Of a DNA stretch of 64,000 bases, positions 24,768 through 33,456 are shown in pieces. A program made the position numbers and the translations under genes. Source of the DNA: Chelatococcus sp. YT9 (lineage in GTDB: Bacteria; Pseudomonadota; Alphaproteobacteria; Rhizobiales; Beijerinckiaceae); NCBI RefSeq assembly GCF_018398315.1, contig NZ_JAHBRW010000001.1:1918001-1982000 (forward strand), read 5' to 3'. A model generated the notes under the pieces. The model saw only the letters and a program-made list of their open reading frames with translations. It had not been told where the DNA came from and searched no databases. How positions within the stretch are numbered: the stretch's first letter is position 1; every line of letters starts with the position of its first letter.

Positions 24768-25721
24768 ATGACACGCTATGTTCTGCATCGCCTGATCGCA
24801 TCGATCCCGGTGATCTTTCTGGTCACGCTGATCGCTTTCTCGATCATGCAGCTCGTGCCCGGCGATCCCGCCGCGGTAATCGCCGGCTCGAATGCCACGC
24901 AGGAGGAGGTCGAGCTGGTGCGCCAGCAACTCGGGCTGAACGAGCCCTTCCTCGTGCGGCTGATGCATTGGTACGGCTCGCTGTTGCAGGGGGACCTTGG
25001 CCAGTCGATCCTGCTTCAGCGCAGCGTGACGAGCGCCATCATCGAGCGTATTCCCGTGACGGTGTCGCTGACCCTCTATGCCATGGCGTTGACGGTGACC
25101 TTCGGTGTTACGGCCGGCGTGATCGCGGCCGTTTACCGCGGCAGCTGGGTGGATCAGGCCTGCATGGCGAGCGCCCTGCTCGGCGTGTCCCTGCCAAATT
25201 TCTGGCTGGCGCTGATCCTGATCTTCGCCTTCGCGGTGGGGCTCGGCTGGTTTCCCACCGGCGGCTATGTTCCCTTCAGCGAGGATCCCGCTGGTTGGCT
25301 GAGGGCGCTTACTTTGCCTGCCTTCACGCTAGGTTTCCTGCAGATGGGCCTCCTCGCGCGCATCACGCGGTCAAGCATGCTGGAGGTCCTCAACCAGGAC
25401 TATGTGCGGACCGCACGTGCGAAGGGCCTGCCGAGCTGGCAGATCATCAACAGGCATGCCCTGCGCAATGTCGTTGTGCCGGTCGTGACCGTCATCGGCA
25501 TCATCACTAGCCACATGGTGAGCGGCTCAGTGGTCATCGAGACCGTTTTCTCGCTGCCCGGGATCGGGCGGCTGGTGATCCAGGGCATCCTGCGTCGCGA
25601 CTATCCTGTTATTCAGGGCGGCCTGCTCGTGACCGCAGTCGCCTTCGTCCTGATCAACCTGATCGTCGACGTTCTTTATTCGCGGCTGGATCCACGCATT
25701 CGCCTCGCCGCGCGAGCGTGA
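24768..25721 (+). CDS. ABC transporter permease, DppB type
   Basis: A 317-residue permease with six predicted helices. It begins TRYVLHRLIASIPVIFLVTLIAFSIMQLVPGDPAAVIAG, the DppB signature, and has the coupling loop ARAKGLPSWQIINRHALRNVVVPVVTVIG. A GGGAGCGTGG ribosome site precedes the ATG. It is the third ABC gene of this operon; the cluster ends here, facing two minus-strand genes. No DppD/DppF-type ATPase follows. Confidence 0.9.
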   Translation: MTRYVLHRLIASIPVIFLVTLIAFSIMQLVPGDPAAVIAGSNATQEEVELVRQQLGLNEPFLVRLMHWYGSLLQGDLGQSILLQRSVTSAIIERIPVTVSLTLYAMALTVTFGVTAGVIAAVYRGSWVDQACMASALLGVSLPNFWLALILIFAFAVGLGWFPTGGYVPFSEDPAGWLRALTLPAFTLGFLQMGLLARITRSSMLEVLNQDYVRTARAKGLPSWQIINRHALRNVVVPVVTVIGIITSHMVSGSVVIETVFSLPGIGRLVIQGILRRDYPVIQGGLLVTAVAFVLINLIVDVLYSRLDPRIRLAARA

Positions 25722-25748
25722 CGAGGCGCTGTTGATACCGCCGGCCTG

Positions 25749-26357
25749 TCAAGCCGCGGGCTTGGCGGGCGGGCGGCGCGGCTCGCCGAGGGTGTGCATG
25801 AGCCGGTTGGCCCAGCCGAATATGGCCGCGGACAGCACGAGGTCGGCAATTTCCAAGGCTGAGAGGCCACAGTCGCGCAGCACGGCGGCATCCTCGTGGG
25901 TCACGGCCGGAGGCGTCTCGGATAGCTTCACCGCAAAATCAAAGATCACCTGCTGGTGTTCCTCCAGTTCCGCGGCTGCCCCATCGGCGAAGATCCGCTC
26001 GATGACATCCGTGCGTTCCGTGAGGCGGTTGAATTGAGCCGCGTGAACCGAGGCGCAATAGACGCAGTGATTGACGATCGAAGCACCGACCGCGCCAAGC
26101 TCGCGCTCCGCGCGCGACAGACCGTCCCGGCCGTACATGATGGCGTTGAATAGCGGCGAGCGCACCGCGAGCGATTCCGGATCATGCGCCAGGGTCAGCA
26201 CATAATCGGACACCTTCTTGTTGGACGGCGTGACCTTCATTGCATCAAGCTGTTCCGGCGTCGCCTCCTCCAGCCGCACCGGCGTGAGATAAGGCACCCA
26301 TTGCAGGGGCTCGGCCGTGAATTCATGAACGGGGCTGTTCTGGACTGGTTCGCTCAT
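25749..26357 (-). CDS. AhpD-like alkylhydroperoxidase-domain protein
   Basis: A 202-residue protein of the carboxymuconolactone decarboxylase/AhpD superfamily. It has the redox motif HCVYCASVH (C-x-x-C-x-x-x-H) with an upstream acidic/Glu-rich stretch (SRAERELGAVGAS), as in peroxidases of this group. It resembles the Avi_7169 family, usually encoded beside an Avi_7170-type partner, which is exactly the neighbour here. The ATG at 26357 follows GGGGAG. These pairs are commonly found next to dipeptide-type ABC transporters and monooxygenases; their substrate is not known. Confidence 0.75.
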   Translation of the reverse strand: MSEPVQNSPVHEFTAEPLQWVPYLTPVRLEEATPEQLDAMKVTPSNKKVSDYVLTLAHDPESLAVRSPLFNAIMYGRDGLSRAERELGAVGASIVNHCVYCASVHAAQFNRLTERTDVIERIFADGAAAELEEHQQVIFDFAVKLSETPPAVTHEDAAVLRDCGLSALEIADLVLSAAIFGWANRLMHTLGEPRRPPAKPAA

Positions 26358-26368
26358 GACATCTCCCC

Positions 26369-26866
26369 TCACAATACGCCCTGAAGGCTGCGGAAGCCTG
26401 CGATGACGCGGGCCTGATAATTCACAAAGGCGGTGAGCTCGGACAGCCTCACGATATCCGACTCTTCGACCCCCGCGGCCCTGAGCGCCTGGATGTCGTC
26501 GCGTGTGGCGGCTCTTGGTTCCCGGGTCAACAGGTCGGCATGGCGGACGATTGCCGCGAGGCGCCGATCCCGCGGCGCGGCCTCCGGCGTCGCCACTGTG
26601 GCAGCGAGGTCGGAACCGGCTCTTCCTGCCTCGACGAGCAAGGTTCGGTAATGCCCCGCCAGTGCATCATCGCCTAGCCATACGGCCATGCGGGCGGCGA
26701 GCGCCGCGCGAACGGCATGGCTCAATCCTCCGGGTGCCTTGGGCCGCAATACGGCGTCATGACTCGCGTCGCTCAACTTCATGATCTCAGCCCTTGCCTT
26801 CAAGGCTTCCGCGAGGGGAGATCCTGCCGCGATGCCGGCGATCCGTTCGATGATGTCTGTCTGCAT
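26369..26866 (-). CDS. CMD-domain protein (Avi_7170-like)
   Basis: A CMD/AhpD-fold protein of about 165 residues from the ATG at 26866 (MQTDIIERIAGIAAGSPL); an open frame extends upstream to 26908. It lacks the C-x-x-C pair of its neighbour, so it is unlikely to be a peroxidase itself. The sequence is largely alpha-helical (AVRAALAARMAVWLGDDALAGHYRTLL, LSELTAFVNYQARVIAG). It and the AhpD-like gene nearly abut in one operon, divergent from the LysR gene. A structural partner role is possible. Confidence 0.6.
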   Translation of the reverse strand: MQTDIIERIAGIAAGSPLAEALKARAEIMKLSDASHDAVLRPKAPGGLSHAVRAALAARMAVWLGDDALAGHYRTLLVEAGRAGSDLAATVATPEAAPRDRRLAAIVRHADLLTREPRAATRDDIQALRAAGVEESDIVRLSELTAFVNYQARVIAGFRSLQGVL

Positions 26867-26999
26867 GGCGATGCTGCTTCCCATAGGACGGCCGATCTGT
26901 GCGGTCATTCCACGAGCACGGTTTCGGCCCGATGGCCCTTGCCTCTGCGCGGCTCGTACCGCTGGCGGCCAGCATGCGTTACGTAGATTTACATTGCCA

Positions 27000-27026
27000 T
27001 ATAATCCAAAAAGTGGATAGTGGATT
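27000..27026 (+). promoter_or_regulatory. candidate LysR-gene promoter/operator
   Basis: TATAAT (27000-27005) overlaps an inverted repeat AATCCA-N12-TGGATT (27003-27026), about 65 bases before the LysR start. A spaced inverted repeat of this kind in the divergent gap fits LysR-type autoregulation. No clear -35 box was seen. Confidence 0.4.
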
Positions 27027-27090
27027 TTCCAGAGCGCTGTCCGTACCGCGCAAAAAGCGAGTACTTGATAATAACCATAGATTAAATAAT

Positions 27091-28128
27091 ATGCGATCTA
27101 TGAATTTTGAGACCTTAGACCTCAGGCAATTGGATGCTTTCGCAGCCGTTATGTCGGCCGGAAGCATCACCGGAGCGGCGCGTCTGCTTGGGCGCTCGCA
27201 GCCGGCCGTGACGCGCCTGATTCAGGAGCTCGAGGCCAACCTCGGCTTTGCGCTGCTGCACCGGAATGGTCCACGTATCACGCCGACCAATCGTGGCGTG
27301 CTGTTTCACGAGGAGGTCGAGCGCCTGCTCGTCAGCCTGAAACACATGCGCGAACGCGCCATCGCTATCAGCGACGATGCGCCGCTCGCGATCGAGATTG
27401 CTGCTATTCCGGCCCTGGCGGCTGGTCTTGTGCCAAGAGCGTTGGCGGTTATCGACGAGGCGCTCCTGCCAAGCCAGGTGCATGTGCAATCCGCGCCGGC
27501 GGAACGGGTCGTGCAATCCGTTCTGGCGCGTTCCGCCGATGTCGGGGTGGCGAGCCTGCCGCTGGAGCATCCCGGGCTTGATATCCAGTGGATCGGCGAA
27601 GCGCCCTGCGTGGCTGCGGTGCCGGCGGGGGATCCGCTCGCGCGCGGCGAGGTGGTCCGTCTCGCCGATCTGGCGGGCCGGCGTATTGTCACCATGGCGA
27701 ATCCCTATCGGTTGCGGCGGCGCATCGATGAAGGATTGAGGGAGGCTGGCGTAACGCCGTCCGCCATTCTCGATACCAACGCGTCATTCACGGCGCTCGG
27801 TGTCGCGCGGACCGGCTTCGGAGTGGCGCTCGTCGAGCCGGCGACCGCCTACAGCCTGCCGATCGAAGGACTGGCGATAAGGCCGCTCGACGTCCACATC
27901 CCTTTCGTGTTCGGCATCGTCACGCCGCTTGCGAAACCACTGACACCAGCCATCGAGGCCTTGATCAGCGCCTTCGATGTGGTCTCCGCCGCGCTCGTGC
28001 CCGGATTGAAGCGGCTTGATCCCGGGGGGCGTGAGAGCCTCGCTGACGTCCTCTATGGTCACGACCGCCCGCCAGCGGGGGAGGACCGTGATCCATCGGC
28101 TTCCCGCCAGGAAGGGACGGACCTATGA
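27091..28128 (+). CDS. LysR family transcriptional regulator
   Basis: About 345 residues. The N-terminal helix-turn-helix reads LDLRQLDAFAAVMSAGSITGAARLLGRSQPAVTRLIQELEANLGFALLHR, a standard LysR domain, followed by a periplasmic-binding-protein-like effector domain. The open frame runs back to 26899, but that extension has no LysR similarity. ATGs at 27091 and 27100 fit the domain start. It overlaps the monooxygenase gene by four bases and is divergent from the AhpD/CMD pair, so it probably regulates both sides. Confidence 0.88.
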   Translation: MRSMNFETLDLRQLDAFAAVMSAGSITGAARLLGRSQPAVTRLIQELEANLGFALLHRNGPRITPTNRGVLFHEEVERLLVSLKHMRERAIAISDDAPLAIEIAAIPALAAGLVPRALAVIDEALLPSQVHVQSAPAERVVQSVLARSADVGVASLPLEHPGLDIQWIGEAPCVAAVPAGDPLARGEVVRLADLAGRRIVTMANPYRLRRRIDEGLREAGVTPSAILDTNASFTALGVARTGFGVALVEPATAYSLPIEGLAIRPLDVHIPFVFGIVTPLAKPLTPAIEALISAFDVVSAALVPGLKRLDPGGRESLADVLYGHDRPPAGEDRDPSASRQEGTDL

Positions 28129-29639
28129 CTGCGACCGCAGGCGTGGCGGACACCACCGCAGTGACCGCCGGAACTGATGCGATCGGGCTCGAGGCCCTGG
28201 AGGCCCGCCTCCGGCAGGATCTCGCCTGGCTCGAACTGCCCGCCAAGGCTTGGGTGCCTGAGCGTGTGGTTGAGGGTGAGACCGTGCGCGACGTCGTGAT
28301 CGTCGGCGCGGGCATGGCCGGGCTCGTCGCCTCGGGCATGCTGAAGCGCTACGGCGTCGCGAACCATGTGCTCTACGACAAGGCACCGGCGGGCCGCGAG
28401 GGGCCATGGATTACCTATGCACGGATGCAGACGCTACGTTCGCCGAAGCAGCTCACCGGCCCGGCGATGGGCCTGCCGGCATTGACCTATCGCGCCTATC
28501 ACGAAGCGCGCTTCGGCGTGGCGTCGTGGGAAGCATTGGACAAGATCCCGCGCGAGATCTGGATGGACTATCTCGTCTGGTATCGCCGGGTGCTCGACCT
28601 GCCGGTCATCAACAAGACCACGGTAACCCATGTGGCGGCGCGGCCTGATGGGCTTCTCGATGTGGCGATCAACCACGGCGGGCAGTCCGGGCGCGTTATT
28701 GCCCGCCATCTTGTGCTGGCCACCGGCCGCGACGGCCTCGGCGGTCCCTATGTTCCCGACTTTGTCGAGCGGCTTGATTCTCGTTTTTGGGCGCATTCCG
28801 CCGACGACATTGATTTCGCGGCGCTGAAGGGCAAACGCGTGGGTGTTGTCGGTGCAGGCGCCTCGGCGATGGACAATGCCGCGACAGCGCTCGAGGCTGG
28901 CGCCGGACGTCTTGATCTCTTCATCCGCCGCAAAGACATCCCGCGCATCAACAAATTCACGGGCATCGGCAGTCAAGGCGTCGTCCATGGCTTTGCCGGC
29001 CTGCCGGACGCGTGGAAATGGCGCTTCCTGCACACGACGCTGTCGGCGCAGACCCCGCCGCCGCGCGACAGCACCCTGCGGGTGTCACGCCACCCCCATG
29101 CCTATTTCCACCTTGGCAGCCCGGTAACGGCGGTGCACGAGAAGGGTGATCATCTCGAAGTCGTCACGCCTAAGGCTAGCTACGACGTCGATTTCATGAT
29201 CTTCGCGACGGGCTTCAACGTCGATCTTGGCCTACGGCCGGAACTCGCCGCCTTCGCGGCGCATATCCGCTTTTGGGGGGACCGCTTTGTTCCGCCCGAG
29301 GGCATGGCGAATGCCGAACTCCAATACTCACCCGATCTCGGCCCAAGCTTCGAGTTCCTGGAGCGCGAACCCGGCACATGTCCGGCGCTGCAGCATATCC
29401 ACGCCTTCAATTTCCCGGCGACACTCAGCCATGGCAAGCTCTCCGGTGACATTCCGGCGATCAGCGAAGGCGCGGACCGGCTGGCGCGCGGCATCGTGCG
29501 TGCGTTGTTCGTTGAGGATCGCGAACAGCACTACGCCAATCTCGTGGCCTTCTCGACGCCGGAGCTCCAGGGCGACGAATGGGTCGACGCGGACCGGGCG
29601 AACACGGCAGATGAGGGGCTCGATCATGCAGCCGAATGA
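28125..29639 (+). CDS. flavin-containing monooxygenase-like NAD(P)/FAD protein
   Basis: A 504-residue two-dinucleotide-fold flavoprotein. The FAD-binding motif is VVIVGAGMAGLVASGML (about 57-73) and the NAD(P) motif is VGVVGAGASAMDNAATAL (about 241-258); FATGFNVDLGLRPEL near the C-terminus is the ATG segment of FMO/Baeyer-Villiger-type enzymes. These oxygenate N, S or carbonyl carbon. It lies in an operon with an alpha/beta hydrolase, which could hydrolyse an ester made by a Baeyer-Villiger reaction. The substrate is unknown. Confidence 0.8.
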   Translation: MTATAGVADTTAVTAGTDAIGLEALEARLRQDLAWLELPAKAWVPERVVEGETVRDVVIVGAGMAGLVASGMLKRYGVANHVLYDKAPAGREGPWITYARMQTLRSPKQLTGPAMGLPALTYRAYHEARFGVASWEALDKIPREIWMDYLVWYRRVLDLPVINKTTVTHVAARPDGLLDVAINHGGQSGRVIARHLVLATGRDGLGGPYVPDFVERLDSRFWAHSADDIDFAALKGKRVGVVGAGASAMDNAATALEAGAGRLDLFIRRKDIPRINKFTGIGSQGVVHGFAGLPDAWKWRFLHTTLSAQTPPPRDSTLRVSRHPHAYFHLGSPVTAVHEKGDHLEVVTPKASYDVDFMIFATGFNVDLGLRPELAAFAAHIRFWGDRFVPPEGMANAELQYSPDLGPSFEFLEREPGTCPALQHIHAFNFPATLSHGKLSGDIPAISEGADRLARGIVRALFVEDREQHYANLVAFSTPELQGDEWVDADRANTADEGLDHAAE

Positions 29640-30486
29640 ACCACGCCGCATTGACCTGAACGGCGCCACGTTTGTTTATGACGTAGCCGGCGAGAACAAC
29701 GACGAGACGATCGTCGTGCTCCATGGCGGTCGCGGCATCGGCGATCACACGGGGGACTTCAAGGCCTTCCTGCCGCTCGCCGACAACTACAGGCTCCTCG
29801 CCTATGACCAGCGCGGCTGCGGGCTGTCGTCCCTCACGCCGCCTTACAATTTCGAGCAATACGCGGATGACCTCGAGGCCTTCCGCCAGACCCTCTGCGG
29901 CGGGCGGCGCATCATCCTGATCGGCGGCTCCTTCGGCGGCATGATCGCGCTGACCTATGCGGTCAAATATGGTAGCCGTGGCCTCTCGCGCCTGATCTTG
30001 CGCGGCACGGCGCCGAGCCACCACCATGAGGCCGAGGCGGTCGAGAATTTCAAGGCGCGGCTCCACAAGGCCACCAGCGCCTCGCTCGGCATGGTGGAAA
30101 AGATGTTCTCCGATAAGGTGGTCGATGACACCGAGCTGAGGCTGATCTGGCTCGCCCTGCAGCCGCTCTATTTCGAGAAGTTCGACCCTGACGCGGCGCT
30201 GGAGCGCACCCGCGTCATGCATCTCCACGCGGAGACGCACAATGCGCTTTTCACCCAGAAAGACTATGATCTGCGGGACAAGCTCCCCGACATCGACGTG
30301 CCGACCCTGGTCATCGTCGGCGGCGCGGATTGGATCTGTCCTCCGAGCCAGTCGCGGATCATCGCGGACCGGGTGCCGAATGCTGAGCTTCTAGAGATCG
30401 AAGGCGCCAATCATGCCGTGCATGTTGAGGCCAACGCGCGCGTGCTCGCGGGCATTCGCGACTTTCTCACCAGGACCGCCGCGTGA
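29626..30486 (+). CDS. alpha/beta hydrolase, proline iminopeptidase-like
   Basis: A 286-residue alpha/beta hydrolase. HGGRGIG is the oxyanion loop, AYDQRGCGLSS precedes the nucleophile elbow GGSFGGMIAL, the acid is probably in VGGADWICPP and the histidine in EGANHAVHVEA. This layout matches proline iminopeptidases and related amidases or esterases. It overlaps the end of the monooxygenase gene by 14 bases and the following permease gene by four. The start at 29626 is the ATG before homology begins; an open frame continues upstream without family sequence. Confidence 0.8.
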   Translation: MQPNEPRRIDLNGATFVYDVAGENNDETIVVLHGGRGIGDHTGDFKAFLPLADNYRLLAYDQRGCGLSSLTPPYNFEQYADDLEAFRQTLCGGRRIILIGGSFGGMIALTYAVKYGSRGLSRLILRGTAPSHHHEAEAVENFKARLHKATSASLGMVEKMFSDKVVDDTELRLIWLALQPLYFEKFDPDAALERTRVMHLHAETHNALFTQKDYDLRDKLPDIDVPTLVIVGGADWICPPSQSRIIADRVPNAELLEIEGANHAVHVEANARVLAGIRDFLTRTAA

Positions 30487-31406
30487 TCCGCTATGTCATC
30501 GGCAAGCTCGGCGAGGCGCTCGTCGCCGTCTGGGGCGTCGTCACGATCGTCTTTTTCGTGACGCGCCTCCTGGGGGATCCCGCCGCCTTGCTGCTGCCGG
30601 TCGGTGCCTCGGCGGAACAGCTCGATGCCTTTCGCGCGGCACTCGGGCTCGACCAGCCGCTCTGGCAGCAATATCTCAGCTTCCTTGTTCAAGCCGTGCA
30701 GGGCGACTTCGGCCAGTCCTTCCTGTTCAACCGGCCCGCCATCACGGTCGTGCTGGAGCGCATGCCGGCCACGATTACCCTGGCGCTGACGGCGATGGTC
30801 TTCGGCGTGATGATCGGCGGGGGGGCAGGCGCCATCGCCGCGACCCAGCGCGGCAAGTTCGCCGAATTCGCGGTGATGACGCTGGCGCTGCTCGGCCAGG
30901 CGACGCCAGTGTTCTGGCTTGGGATCATGCTGATCCTGTTCTTCGCGGTCGATCTCGGCTGGCTGCCGACGGGCGGCTACGGCACCCTTTCCCATCTCGT
31001 CCTGCCGGCCTTCACGCTCGCCGTCTTCGTCAGCGCCTCCATAGCAAGGCTTCTGCGCTCGAGCCTCCTCGATTCGATGAAGGAAGACTATGTGCGCACG
31101 GCCCGCGCCAAGGGCCTGCCGCCCGGCCAGGTGTTCGTCTGGCATGCGCTGCGCAATGCCCTCATCCCGGTGGTCACCATGGTCGGCATCCTTTCAGGCG
31201 AGCTGCTCGGCGGCTCGGTGGTGACGGAGACCGTGTTCGCGTGGCCAGGCGTCGGCCGACTCATCGTGCAGGCTATCGAGTCCAAGGATTTTCCCGTGGT
31301 GCAGGCGGGTGTCGCGGTCATCGCGACCGTGTACGTGAGCATCAATTTCCTGGTCGACCTGCTCTATGGTGTGCTCGACCCGCGCATCCGGAGGAAGGAG
31401 CCATGA
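30483..31406 (+). CDS. ABC transporter permease, DppB type
   Basis: A 307-residue permease starting at a GTG that overlaps the hydrolase stop (GTGA). It has the DppB hallmarks: RYVIGKLGEALVAVWGVVTIVFFVTRLLGDPAALLLP at the N-terminus, ARAKGLPPGQVFVWHALRNALIPVVTMVG and TETVFAWPGVGRLIVQAI. It is followed by a DppC-type gene overlapping by four bases. Part of the second dipeptide-type system in the window. Confidence 0.9.
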   Translation: MIRYVIGKLGEALVAVWGVVTIVFFVTRLLGDPAALLLPVGASAEQLDAFRAALGLDQPLWQQYLSFLVQAVQGDFGQSFLFNRPAITVVLERMPATITLALTAMVFGVMIGGGAGAIAATQRGKFAEFAVMTLALLGQATPVFWLGIMLILFFAVDLGWLPTGGYGTLSHLVLPAFTLAVFVSASIARLLRSSLLDSMKEDYVRTARAKGLPPGQVFVWHALRNALIPVVTMVGILSGELLGGSVVTETVFAWPGVGRLIVQAIESKDFPVVQAGVAVIATVYVSINFLVDLLYGVLDPRIRRKEP

Positions 31407-32254
31407 GGGCCTTCCTGCGTGCGCTCGTGCAGAGCCGTGGTGGGCTCTTCGGGCTCGTCATTCTTCTGGTCCTGATCGCCGGTGCGCTCCTCGCGCCCAT
31501 GCTCGGTCTGCCGGATCCGGTCCGTGGCGACTTGCGCGCCCGCATGGCGGCTCCGACCTGGACCGGGCTCTTCGCCCCGGGCGCCCATCCGCTGGGCACC
31601 GACCAACTTGGCCGCGACATCCTGAGCCGGATCGTCTACGGCAGCCGCATCACGTTGACGATCGGTGCCTATGCCGTGGTGCTCGGTGGACTCGTCGGCG
31701 TCATGCTCGGCATAGTGGCCGGCTATTGCGGCGGCATCACGGACCGGCTGCTGATGCGGCTCGTCGATATTCAGCTCGCCATTCCCCTTATGCTGCTGGC
31801 GCTCCTCGTTGTCGCGGCGCTTGGCCCGAGCCTCACCAACCTCGTCATCGTGCTCGCGCTGACCAGCTGGATCCGTTACGCGCGCATCATCCGCGGGCAG
31901 GTGCTCGCGTTGCGAGAGCGTGAATTCGTGCAGTCCGCACGGACCATCGGCGCCAGCACCGCGCAGATCATGCTGCGGCATATCCTGCCGAATGTCCTGA
32001 CGCCGGCTCTTGTCGTCGCCACGCTCGAACTCGCGCGCATTATCATCATGGATGCGGCGCTCAGCTTCCTCGGGCTCGGCGTGCAGCCGCCCGCGGCGAG
32101 CTGGGGGCGCATGCTCGCCGAGGGGCGGGTCTACATCTCCACCGCGTGGTGGGTTGTGACCTTTCCGGGCCTCGCGATCATGCTCACCGTGCTGAGCGTC
32201 AACCTGCTCGGCGATTGGCTGCGCGATTATTTCGACCCGAGGCTGAGGACCTGA
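31403..32254 (+). CDS. ABC transporter permease, DppC type
   Basis: A 283-residue permease. GGAGGAAGGAG precedes the ATG at 31403. Signature segments are LGTDQLGRDILSRIVYGSRITL, LREREFVQSARTIGASTAQIMLRHILPN and a C-terminal LSVNLLGDWLRDYFDPRL. The longer frame starting at 30413 is a shadow of the preceding genes. It pairs with the DppB-type protein to form the membrane channel. Confidence 0.9.
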   Translation: MRAFLRALVQSRGGLFGLVILLVLIAGALLAPMLGLPDPVRGDLRARMAAPTWTGLFAPGAHPLGTDQLGRDILSRIVYGSRITLTIGAYAVVLGGLVGVMLGIVAGYCGGITDRLLMRLVDIQLAIPLMLLALLVVAALGPSLTNLVIVLALTSWIRYARIIRGQVLALREREFVQSARTIGASTAQIMLRHILPNVLTPALVVATLELARIIIMDAALSFLGLGVQPPAASWGRMLAEGRVYISTAWWVVTFPGLAIMLTVLSVNLLGDWLRDYFDPRLRT

Positions 32255-32258
32255 CGAC

Positions 32259-33440
32259 ATGAACGCGATGTCTCACCAACCCCGTCTGGAACGCCTGCGC
32301 CAGCGCATGGAGGAAGCCGGCATCGACGTGATGCTGTGTTTCAAGCCGGAGAACAGCTTCTATCTCACGGGATTCAACCCGATCATCTACAGCCACCCGG
32401 TGGTGGCCATCCTGCCCCGCGAAGGCAAGCCTTCGATGCTGGTGCATGCGCTGCGCGACGACCACGCGCGCGCGTCGACCTTTCTCGAGGACATCCGCCT
32501 GTACGGTGCCTGGTCCACCAAGGTCACCATGGGGCCGAGCTGGCTTGAAGCTCTCAAGACCATGCTCAACGAGGCCGGCTTCGCCGAGGCAGTTGTCGGC
32601 ATCGAGGAAGATTTCATCCCGATGACGCGCTACCGCGAGTTGCAAGGCATCCTGCCCGGCGCCCGCTTCGCCGATGTCTCCCGCCTCGTCTTCGAGACAC
32701 GGCTCGTGAAGGACGCGGACGAGATCGCCCACGCCCGCGCTGCTGCCGCCATCGCCGATGTGGGCATGAATGTCGCGGTGGACGCGGTCGGGCAGGGCGG
32801 AAACGAGCGCGAGATTGCGATCGCCTCCATGGCCGCCATGAACCGGTTCTGGACGGACAACTACCCCGATGTGGAGGTCTGCGATTTTGGCAGCCTGGAG
32901 GGCGGCGCGCAGAATGGCCTTTGGACCTGGGTTCTCACCAACGAACGCATCTTCCTGAATTGCGACAATCCGACCGTGCGCAAGCCCGTTAAAGGCGAGC
33001 CGGTCTTCATCGACATCTGGACGATCGTCAACGGCATCCACGCGGAGAACGAACGCACGGTCGCGGTTGGCACCCTGCCGGATGAGACGAAGCGGGCGAT
33101 CGATTCCATCATTGCCATCCGCGAGAGCATCGTGCCGTTGATCAAGCCCGGCACGCCGATCGCCGAACTCTACGCGCAGGCCCGTCGCGGGCTGGAAGAG
33201 CGCGGCTATGGCCGCTTCCTGCCCGGCCGCATCGGCCACGGCATCGGCCTCGGCGCCCATGAGGGCCCGTCGCTCGATTCCAAGACGACCTATCCGCTGG
33301 AGGCGGGGATGCTCTTCACACTGGAGCCGAACCTGCGCATCCCGGGCGTCTGCGGCACCCAGATTTCGGACACCGTCCTCGTGACGCCGACAGGCTGCGA
33401 ATTTCTAACCCGTTCGCCCAACGGCTTCCTTGAGGCATGA
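32259..33440 (+). CDS. M24 family Xaa-Pro peptidase/creatinase-like protein
   Basis: A 393-residue protein with an N-terminal creatinase-like domain (about 1-150) and a C-terminal pita-bread fold. Canonical M24 metal ligands are only partly kept: HGIGLGAHEGPSLD supplies a histidine and a Glu candidate, but VFIDIWTIVNGIHAENERTVAVG and LEPNLRIPG differ from the usual D-x-G..D and E-x-G spacing. It could be a peptidase, or a metal-free C-N hydrolase such as creatinase. It sits between permease and binding-protein genes, so it probably acts on the imported compound. Confidence 0.75.
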   Translation: MNAMSHQPRLERLRQRMEEAGIDVMLCFKPENSFYLTGFNPIIYSHPVVAILPREGKPSMLVHALRDDHARASTFLEDIRLYGAWSTKVTMGPSWLEALKTMLNEAGFAEAVVGIEEDFIPMTRYRELQGILPGARFADVSRLVFETRLVKDADEIAHARAAAAIADVGMNVAVDAVGQGGNEREIAIASMAAMNRFWTDNYPDVEVCDFGSLEGGAQNGLWTWVLTNERIFLNCDNPTVRKPVKGEPVFIDIWTIVNGIHAENERTVAVGTLPDETKRAIDSIIAIRESIVPLIKPGTPIAELYAQARRGLEERGYGRFLPGRIGHGIGLGAHEGPSLDSKTTYPLEAGMLFTLEPNLRIPGVCGTQISDTVLVTPTGCEFLTRSPNGFLEA

Positions 33441-33456
33441 AGAAGAGGGAATTGTC

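Noticed and set aside
26899..27090. 64-residue N-terminal extension of the LysR gene
   Set aside because: The extension has no LysR similarity and crosses the TATAAT and inverted repeat; the start at 27091 fits the domain.
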